A stretch of 12,884 nt of DNA from assembly GCA_031412915.1 (NCBI GenBank), contig JANODX010000151.1:1-12884 (forward strand), read 5' to 3'. Position numbers and translations under genes: made by a program. The number at the start of each line of letters is the position of its first letter. Within the stretch, counting starts at the first letter, position 1. The DNA comes from JAGNNV01 sp031412915. Its GTDB lineage: Bacteria; Acidobacteriota; Vicinamibacteria; Fen-336; JAGNNV01. Under the pieces are notes generated by a model that was not told the DNA's origin, ran no database searches, and saw nothing but the letters and a program-made list of their open reading frames with translations. Below are positions 7,594-12,884 of the stretch, piece by piece.

Positions 7594-9188
7594 TTCGAGC
7601 CTTTGAGTTCCTCGATGTGCCAGGCCACCCGGTCCGCCGAGTCGCCATGGGTCTCGCCGCCTCTGGTTTCGTAACGAACGACACCCGTGCGGTCAACGTA
7701 GAAACCCGTGGGCACATCCTTGACACCCATCAGGGCCTCGGCCTGCTCGAACGTCATCCGGGCCAACGTCATCTTGAACTTGCGCTCCGCGACGTAGCGG
7801 GCGAGCCGCTCCGGGTCGTCGTCGATGCTGACCAGGACGAACGCCACCTTGTCGTCATTCACGTACTTCTCAAACGCCTTTTCGATGTGCGGCAACTCCG
7901 CACGACAGGCCCCTCACCAGGAGGCGAAGAACTTGTACAGCAAGACCTTGCCGCGCAACTTCGACAGGTCGAGCGGTTGGCCGTTCAGGGCCATGAGGGG
8001 AAGCTTGGGAACCGGGTGATCGAGCATGCTGCGGAGCGAGAGAGCCCGTCGCTCGTCGCGCCGACGGTTCAGGTCGGCATTGAGCCACGCTTCAAAGCCC
8101 GCCGGATCCTGGCCAAGGCCGGCCTCGATCTGCGCCAGAGCCTTCCGCGCCGCGCCGCGCTGGGGTTCGGGACCGGCGGTGAGGGAGAGGGCGCCGAGGT
8201 AACGCTCGCGCGCCTCCTTCGTCTCGCCCTTCTTCCGGAGCAGTTCGGCGATATGGAATTGGTTCGTGAAGTCCTGGCCGCGCGACAACAGGTCCGCCTC
8301 CTTGAGTTTGGCCTCGGCGCCGGGCACATCGCCCCTGAGGAAGAGCACCCAGCCCGCGAGATCGGCGGCGGTCGCTCGCGTCCGGCCGAGCGCGCCGCCG
8401 GCCTTGCCCGCGAGTTTGTAGGAGTCGAGGTTCTCGTCAATGAATGTCTCGCCCGCCTTCACCAGGCCTTCGGCGAGCCTGGCCGCCCGGTCGAGAGATC
8501 CACGGTTCATCAGCAGGTTCGCGCCCGAGACGTAGGCACCCGGATCGGGTTGAGCCGCGATCCTCTTGTCGATGGCCGAGCCTATCGAATCCACCGAGGC
8601 TGCGGGCGTCGCCGCGTAGGCCTCGATCAGCGCGTCGTACACGGGCGGAAGCAGTTCGCTGTCGGGGAACCGCGTGGCGAAGCCGTTCGCCTGCTCGATC
8701 ACTTCGGCGTACTTCTTCGCCGCACGAAGCTCCTGAATCTGCGCGGCGGGCAGCACATCCGGCGCAGGTGCGACCACGGGCTCGGGTCCGGGATCCCGGC
8801 CCAGGGCGCGCAGTGCCTTGAAGCGCCCGACCCGCGCCTCTTCCAGCGTGGGCGTGCGTTTCAACGCCTCGTCGAACGCGTCAAGCGCCTTCGCCTTGAA
8901 CGCAACCTGCTCGTGCCAGCCCGGGAACGCCCCCTCGGACTCGGCGCCCTTGAAGAGATAGATCCGGCCCATCCGCGCGTAGGCCAGGGCCTGGGCCGCC
9001 GAGTCCGGGGCTGCGGCCACCTGCTCGAAAGCCAGGAGCGCCGACCGAGTGTGCTTGATCCGCCAGAGCCTGTCGCCTTCGGCGAGCGCCGATCGCGATG
9101 CCTCCTTTACGGGCTGCGCCGCCGCCACGGAGGCGAACGCGACGAGGAGTGAGATCGCCGCTCGCGAGGAACGCGATGGATCGATCAT
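7590..9188 (-). CDS. TPR-thioredoxin (TlpA-like) selenoprotein, Sec425
   Basis: I read this as one 532-residue gene through an in-frame TGA (7914-7916). Residues 1-25 are a signal peptide ending near AAA-QP. Residues about 30-385 are helical, with TPR-like repeats (YARMGRIYLFKG, LDAFDEALKRTP, ANLLMNRGSLDRA, NQFHIAELLRKKGETKEARE). Residues 388-532 are a TlpA-type thioredoxin domain: LRGKVLLYKFFASW, then the TGA codon, then GACRAELPHIEKAFEKY. The TGA stands where the family has the first, nucleophilic Cys of CxxC. Cys428 is the second, and the cis-proline (Pro493 in DVPTGFYVDRTG) is present. Selenocysteine at that position would make a UxxC redox centre in the periplasm, with probable disulfide-reductase or peroxide-linked activity; the partner is unknown. 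GAGGAG (9196-9201) lies seven nt before ATG 9188. The gene starts 27 nt after the TonB receptor. Alternatives are a nonsense mutation or a base-call error (TGC/TGT to TGA). Confidence 0.85.
7876..7913 (-). promoter_or_regulatory. candidate bacterial SECIS element
   Basis: Immediately after the TGA, the minus strand forms a perfect 6-bp stem GTGCGG (7903-7898) / CCGCAC (7892-7887) with loop AGUUG. A G is the second loop base, and 16 nt separate the UGA from the loop. Both are features of SelB-binding bacterial SECIS hairpins, although this distance is at the short end. A lower stem GCCU (7910-7907) / AGGC (7879-7876), plus a possible UC/GA pair, could extend it. The hairpin lies within coding sequence, as bacterial SECIS elements do. 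Confidence 0.7.
7914..7916 (-). other. in-frame TGA read as selenocysteine (Sec425)
   Basis: The codons around it are TTC GCC TCC TGG TGA GGG GCC TGT (F A S W U G A C). Only a stop codon separates two halves of a textbook thioredoxin active site in one frame, with no frameshift. Downstream residues keep the family pattern to a second TGA at 7590. Confidence 0.85.
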
Positions 9189-9195
9189 TCTCTCA

Positions 9196-9201
9196 CTCCT
9201 C
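9196..9201 (-). promoter_or_regulatory. Shine-Dalgarno of the selenoprotein gene
   Basis: GAGGAG seven nt before ATG 9188 is the strongest ribosome-binding site in the cluster. It fixes the start at the signal-peptide methionine. No comparable site precedes the TTG at 7895 that would be needed for a separate downstream gene. Confidence 0.8.
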
Positions 9202-9215
9202 TTTGAACCCTCGCC

Positions 9216-12170
9216 CTAGAACGAGATCTTCAGCGCCAGCTGCAGGACGCGCGGCAGGTAGGTATTAGCGGTGTTCTGGCGCGGCTGACCAAACGTCGTC
9301 GTATTGACTACGGCGTTGTAGGCCCCGAAATTCCTGTGGTTCAAGACGTTGAACCCCTCGAGGATACCCGTCAGCTTCAGATCGCCCGACAATTTCACAT
9401 CCTTGGTCACTCGCAGGTCGAGCTTGTGCAGGGAGAGGCCGGCGAGGGCGTTACGAGGCACAAGGCTCCCGGGCGTGATCACGGCGGGGCCGTCGAACCG
9501 CGATGCGACCTCGACCCGGTCCGAGACCGAAGGCGAGATGGCAACACTCTGTGGAATCGGGATCGGCAGCGCCGTAGGCAGGACGAGGCGGTTCTGCGAC
9601 GCCCCCGCTCCGAACGGGCTGGTGCTGATGCTCGTCGCGTAGTAGTTCCCGGAGCCGTAGAGGTACGCCCCGGAAACCGAGAAGCCCCAGGGGAGGTTAT
9701 AGAGGGCATTCAAACGCAGAGTGTGGCGCTGGAACTCGGTGGAACGGGCATAGTCGTCGTCGGTGGTGTCGAACACGTTGTTGGGCTGATACTGGAACCC
9801 CGTCGTGTTGTCGTTCTGTCCGATGGTGTAGCTGTAGGTCATGCTGGCCTGGAGGTTGTTCCGGAAGCGGCGATGCAAAGCCGCCGAGATCTGGGATGAA
9901 TCGGCCCGGCCCGTGGACTCGAGCCAGGAGATCGTCGTGAAGTTCGGATCGGGCCGGCCGGTCGCGGCGTTGGGGTTGAGGTTGTAGCCGTTCGCCGGAT
10001 TGAAGAAGAGATTCAGGTCGCGAGAGCGGGCCTGGTTGTAGGCCTTCGATTTCGTGTAATCCGCCTCGACCATCATCACCTCGCCCAGCTGCTTCTGAAA
10101 TCCGATGGTCGACTGCCAGGTGTAAGGCATCTTGTAATCATGGGCGATCACGCGGGGGGCTTGCGGGGGGAGGGGGAACTTTCCCGAAATGAAGTCCTGG
10201 GCGGTCTTGCCGCGGGTGGGATCCTGAAGGAAGCCAGGGAGCCTGTCGTTCACGAACGAGTTCACCCGAATGCGCTCGCCGTTGAAGCTCTGCTGGCTGA
10301 ACGTGGTGTTCGAGTCGGGAATCGAGTAGTAGAGCCCGCTTCCGCCGCGGATCACGAACGTGCCGTCGCCCTTGACGTTCCAGCTGAAACCGCCGCGGGG
10401 GGCGATGTTCATGAGGTCGCGAATGTCGGTCTTGAAGAGCTTTTCTCCGGCCGTGATCGCGACATCCTTGTAGGGAACGCCGCCTCGGGGGTTGAACGCG
10501 GTTTGGGTGGTGACGTGCGGGGGAGCGGTGGCGCCCCAGTCCGCGTCCCAGCGCACGCCATAGTTGACGGTCAATCGGCTGCTCATCGACCAGGTGTCGC
10601 CGAACCAGACTCCCCAGGTCGGCCTCGGGATGTCGATGGTCCAGTCACCGAAGTTCAGGTCGTAGCGCTGGATGATGCTATCGAGCCCGGTCAGGTCCCA
10701 CTTGGTCGGATCGTTCCACGATGCGGCGGGGATTCGTCGGGAGAGATCGGCGGGCACGCTCGTGAAGACGAATTCGCCGCGGGAAAGAAGCTGCCATTGA
10801 CCGGTGTCGTGCCAGCGCAGGAACTCGGCGCCTATTTTCATGTCGTGCTTGCCCTTGTGCCACGACAGGTCGTAGCGGGCCGAGACGGTGTTCTGATAGA
10901 ACTCCTGCGGGTAGTTGCGCCGTTGACCAATGGCCTGGCCCGGGAAAGCCAGGCTCGGGGAATTCGCGAGAGCGGGGATCGCGAGGTCGTTCTTCCAGTT
11001 GAAGTGCGTATATCCCAGTTTGACTTCCTGAGACATATTCTCGTTGATGACGCGCGACCAGTTGCCGATGAAGTTCAAAGCGATGCGCGAACGGTCGGCC
11101 GCCTGCGATGGGTGCTCGGTGCCCGAAATCTGGGTGAAGGGATTCTTCCAGTCCCAGTAAGAGCCGCGCAACGAGAAATGGTCCTTCCCCCCCGTCTGGC
11201 GGTCGATCCGCCCCAGAATACTGTTCTGGGTCAGCTTGCTGGGGAAAGAGAAGGTCTGGCCCGGGAGGGTCGGGGGGGCGGAGAGGATGGTACCCGGTTC
11301 ACGCTCGTACTCGTAGGAGAGGAAGTAGTGCATCTTGTCCTTGATGATGGGACCGCCGATGGCGGCGCCGATCTGCTGGTTCGAATACGGCAGAACCGTG
11401 TTGGAGATGAAGTCCTTCGCGTTGAACTTGTCGTCTCGGACGAAGCCGTAAACGCTTCCCGTGGTCTTGTTCGTCCCCGATCGGGAAATCGCCTGGACCT
11501 GGATACCCTGAGAGCGGCCCATGGTGATGTCGAACAGGTTGGTGACCACCTGGAACTCGGCGATCGCCTCACGGCTGAAACGGGGCTGGCCGAAGCCTGA
11601 GCCCGCCACCTGCTGCGTGATCTCCTGGCCGTCGAGGTTCAACTGGAACTGGCGGTCGCGCACACCCGGCGTATCGACCACCGAGTTGGCGGTGATCCCC
11701 TTGACCATCATGGCCAGTTCCATCCAATTGCGGCCCTGCAGGGGCAGCTGCTCCATTTCCCGACGATCGATGTTGCCGGCCACCGCGGACGATTTCGTAT
11801 CGACCAGAGGCGCTTCTGAGGTCACCGTGATCTCCTCGCTGGTCGAGACCTTCAACCCAATGGGAACGGTTCGGTTCTGGCCCACCAACAACTCGATCTT
11901 CAGTATCACGACCGTGGAGAACCCAGGCAGCGTCGCCTGGATCTTGTAGCTGCCGGCGGGCACGTTGACCAGCCGATAGTCGCCGCGGTCTCTGGTCGGA
12001 GTCGAGAACTGGCGGCCCGTTTCGAGTGACGTGACCGTGACCGTCACCCCGGGCAGAACGGCGCCGGTTTCATCCGAGACGGTGCCGGAGAAAGAGCCCT
12101 CCTGAGCATGGGCGCTCACACCGCTGAGGACCAGAGTCACGAAAACCACAACGAGAAGACGCTTGGACAT
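9216..12170 (-). CDS. Oar-like TonB-dependent outer-membrane receptor
   Basis: A 984-residue outer-membrane transporter. Residues 1-22 are a signal peptide (cleavage near AHA-Q). Residues about 24-105 are a carboxypeptidase-regulatory-like beta-sandwich (GTVSDETGAVLPGVTVTVTS, then DYRLVNVPAGSYKIQA). Residues about 115-235 are the plug (TSEAPLVDTKSSAVAGNID, LPLQGRNWMELA). The rest is the barrel, ending in alternating hydrophobics with terminal Phe (LQLALKISF), as expected for BAM recognition. No clear TonB box is visible. The layout is typical of the large Oar-like receptor families of Acidobacteriota and Myxococcota. The substrate cannot be read from sequence; proteins, peptides or glycans are known for relatives. 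It is the first gene of the operon. ATG 12170 has a modest AAGGGA (12182-12187) at long spacing. No in-frame interruption is seen. Confidence 0.93.
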   Translation of the reverse strand: MSKRLLVVVFVTLVLSGVSAHAQEGSFSGTVSDETGAVLPGVTVTVTSLETGRQFSTPTRDRGDYRLVNVPAGSYKIQATLPGFSTVVILKIELLVGQNRTVPIGLKVSTSEEITVTSEAPLVDTKSSAVAGNIDRREMEQLPLQGRNWMELAMMVKGITANSVVDTPGVRDRQFQLNLDGQEITQQVAGSGFGQPRFSREAIAEFQVVTNLFDITMGRSQGIQVQAISRSGTNKTTGSVYGFVRDDKFNAKDFISNTVLPYSNQQIGAAIGGPIIKDKMHYFLSYEYEREPGTILSAPPTLPGQTFSFPSKLTQNSILGRIDRQTGGKDHFSLRGSYWDWKNPFTQISGTEHPSQAADRSRIALNFIGNWSRVINENMSQEVKLGYTHFNWKNDLAIPALANSPSLAFPGQAIGQRRNYPQEFYQNTVSARYDLSWHKGKHDMKIGAEFLRWHDTGQWQLLSRGEFVFTSVPADLSRRIPAASWNDPTKWDLTGLDSIIQRYDLNFGDWTIDIPRPTWGVWFGDTWSMSSRLTVNYGVRWDADWGATAPPHVTTQTAFNPRGGVPYKDVAITAGEKLFKTDIRDLMNIAPRGGFSWNVKGDGTFVIRGGSGLYYSIPDSNTTFSQQSFNGERIRVNSFVNDRLPGFLQDPTRGKTAQDFISGKFPLPPQAPRVIAHDYKMPYTWQSTIGFQKQLGEVMMVEADYTKSKAYNQARSRDLNLFFNPANGYNLNPNAATGRPDPNFTTISWLESTGRADSSQISAALHRRFRNNLQASMTYSYTIGQNDNTTGFQYQPNNVFDTTDDDYARSTEFQRHTLRLNALYNLPWGFSVSGAYLYGSGNYYATSISTSPFGAGASQNRLVLPTALPIPIPQSVAISPSVSDRVEVASRFDGPAVITPGSLVPRNALAGLSLHKLDLRVTKDVKLSGDLKLTGILEGFNVLNHRNFGAYNAVVNTTTFGQPRQNTANTYLPRVLQLALKISF

Positions 12171-12232
12171 GGAGAACAGAATCCCTTCTTGCGGAGACGG
12201 AGCCTTGAGTTTTGGAGGGGAGGACTTGGTAC

Positions 12233-12254
12233 GGAACTATCCAAAAGTAGTTCC
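12233..12254. promoter_or_regulatory. inverted-repeat operator candidate
   Basis: A perfect 7-bp inverted repeat, GGAACTA (12233-12239), 8-nt spacer, TAGTTCC (12248-12254), covers the -10 box and predicted +1 of the receptor promoter. A third half-site in inverted orientation, AAGGGAAC (12275-12282), pairs with GTTCCCTT (12250-12257) across 17 nt, bracketing the -35. This is where a dimeric repressor would bind. The regulator is not in the window. The same repeat could instead form an RNA hairpin at the very 5' end of the transcript. Confidence 0.45.
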
Positions 12255-12272
12255 CTTGCTCCAAGAAGTCAA
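12244..12272 (-). promoter_or_regulatory. sigma70-like promoter of the TonB-receptor operon
   Basis: On the minus strand TTGACT (12272-12267) is followed by exactly 17 nt and TACTTT (12249-12244), placing transcription start near 12237 and leaving a leader of about 67 nt before ATG 12170. The -35 matches the consensus at 5 of 6 positions; the -10 keeps the key T1, A2 and T6. Confidence 0.6.
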
Positions 12273-12403
12273 GGAAGGGAACAGTTGAAGCCGTCGATCG
12301 GTTGGCGGCGCGTCGGCTCTCGAGACCACGAGCATCCGCGGTCTGCAGCAGATCGACCACGCTTCGGTCGGAAGGGCTCGCCCCGCGTTGAGGGCACTCG
12401 CGC

Positions 12404-12421
12404 GGGCGCGCTTCAGCGCCC
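12404..12421 (-). terminator. weak terminator-like hairpin after the DUF5916-type gene
   Basis: GGGCGC (12421-12416) pairs with GCGCCC (12409-12404) around a 6-nt loop, beginning 4 nt after the stop codon at 12426. There is no T-tract. Together with the promoter downstream it suggests that the barrel gene and the receptor operon are separate transcription units. Confidence 0.3.
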
Positions 12422-12425
12422 TCCT

Positions 12426-12884
12426 CTAGAAATCGAAGAGCTTCGTGTACTTGACCACGAACGACCGGCCGAGCGTTTCTTGCGGAGTGGAGCTCAGCAC
12501 GTCGCGACGATTGTTGAAGACAATGAATAGACCCGTGCCGCTGCGATTCAGTATCGCCAGCCGCACGTTCGACGAGAACAGGCCGGTCTGGCTGTTGTAC
12601 TGCAACAGGGCCGAAAGATTGGCCAGGGTGGTGAAGGCGTAGCTGGCCTTGAAAGGCACCAGGTGGTTGATGAACGAGCCGCCGGGCAGCTTGATGTCCT
12701 GGCGGGTCCACCCGAGGCTGGCCGTCGCCTTGGGCGTGATGCGGTATTCGCTGGTCAACTCCGTCGACAAGAAATCACCGTCGTAATAGTGACCGGAGTA
12801 GAACCGGAACGTGCCCGTGACGCGGGCGCTGGGATTGTGCAGGTACTCGAACACGCTTTGCCACCAGTCGTACTGGCCGGCGGG
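12426..12884 (-). CDS. DUF5916-type outer-membrane barrel protein, C-terminal part
   Basis: This is the last 152 residues of a gene whose start lies beyond the window edge; the frame is open to 12884 (first visible residues PAGQYDWWQSV). It consists of alternating aromatic/hydrophobic beta strands and ends in FVVKYTKLFDF with terminal Phe, as in outer-membrane barrels. The segment ALLQYNSQTGLFSSNVRLAI followed by LNRSGTGLFIVFNNRRD and LGRSFVVKYTKLFDF is characteristic of the C-terminal barrel of DUF5916 proteins, which usually carry an N-terminal carbohydrate-binding (CBM9-like) domain. The function of that family is unsettled. It is transcribed in the same direction as the receptor operon but separated by 255 nt containing a promoter, so it is probably independent. 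Confidence 0.8.
   Translation of the reverse strand, partial: PAGQYDWWQSVFEYLHNPSARVTGTFRFYSGHYYDGDFLSTELTSEYRITPKATASLGWTRQDIKLPGGSFINHLVPFKASYAFTTLANLSALLQYNSQTGLFSSNVRLAILNRSGTGLFIVFNNRRDVLSSTPQETLGRSFVVKYTKLFDF

Noticed and set aside
7590..7895. A separate 101-residue redoxin gene starting at TTG 7895
   Set aside because: It would begin inside the thioredoxin fold without the first strand or active site. It has no spaced ribosome-binding site (GGAG abuts the TTG) and is in frame with the upstream ORF across a single TGA.
7914..7916. Genome-wide TGA reassignment to Trp, Gly or Cys
   Set aside because: TGA is the terminal codon of the DUF485, amidohydrolase, peroxidase and selenoprotein genes, all at family-appropriate lengths, and no other gene here has an internal TGA.
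7476..9152. A 558-residue + strand ORF opposite the selenoprotein gene
   Set aside because: It is a composition-driven antisense frame. The minus strand has a signal peptide, TPR-like repeats and thioredoxin motifs, while this one has none.
7914..9188. A complete 424-residue TPR protein ending at the TGA
   Set aside because: It would stop at FFASW, one residue before the catalytic CxxC position, which makes no domain sense; reading through the TGA restores a full TlpA domain.
10140..11600. A 486-residue + strand ORF opposite the TonB receptor
   Set aside because: It has no domain or ribosome-binding site and lies wholly within the intact receptor gene on the other strand.
1..12884. tRNA, rRNA, CRISPR arrays, insertion sequences or phage genes
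   Set aside because: I saw no cloverleaf-like arms, rRNA motifs, regular direct repeats, transposase motifs or terminal inverted repeats in my reading of both strands.

Overview
The window looks like high-GC chromosomal DNA from an Acidobacteriota-like bacterium, probably from a metagenome. The reasons are an Oar-type TonB-dependent receptor with an N-terminal carboxypeptidase-regulatory domain, a PD40/TolB-propeller amidohydrolase and a DUF5916-type barrel protein. The phylum is inferred from gene content only; there is no rRNA or other marker. The first ~110 bases are dominated by C homopolymers and look like a contig-end artefact.

Layout: on the + strand, 287-1453 encodes a Tat-exported sulfite-oxidase-fold molybdoenzyme, possibly preceded by a 22-codon small ORF with a good Shine-Dalgarno. 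It converges on a six-gene minus-strand cluster that reads from 12170 down to 1516. In transcription order the cluster is: TonB-dependent receptor, periplasmic TPR-thioredoxin protein, DUF485 small membrane protein, ActP-type sodium/carboxylate symporter, TolB-propeller amidohydrolase, and di-haem cytochrome c peroxidase. Gaps are 27, -4, -4, 22 and 12 nt, so this is very probably one operon. A well-formed sigma70-like promoter (12244-12272) and a perfect inverted repeat over its -10/+1 region lie in the 255-nt gap upstream of the receptor gene. Further upstream, and running off the window, is the 3' end of a DUF5916-type outer-membrane protein gene.

The main discovery is in the TPR-thioredoxin gene. 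Conceptual translation stops at a TGA (7914-7916) exactly where the first cysteine of a TlpA/thioredoxin CxxC motif should be. The same frame then continues for 107 more sense codons with the second cysteine, the helix after the active site and the cis-proline loop intact. A GC-rich hairpin with a G in the second position of its 5-nt loop starts just after the TGA, as expected for a bacterial SECIS element. I therefore annotate one 532-residue selenoprotein (Sec425, Cys428), not two genes. TGA ends at least three neighbouring genes, so it is not reassigned genome-wide.

Working model (inference): the receptor imports an organic substrate, possibly peptide-like or N-acylated, into the periplasm. 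The amidohydrolase hydrolyses it and the ActP/DUF485 pair takes up a short carboxylate product. The selenothioredoxin and the di-haem peroxidase handle thiol or peroxide redox chemistry in the same compartment.
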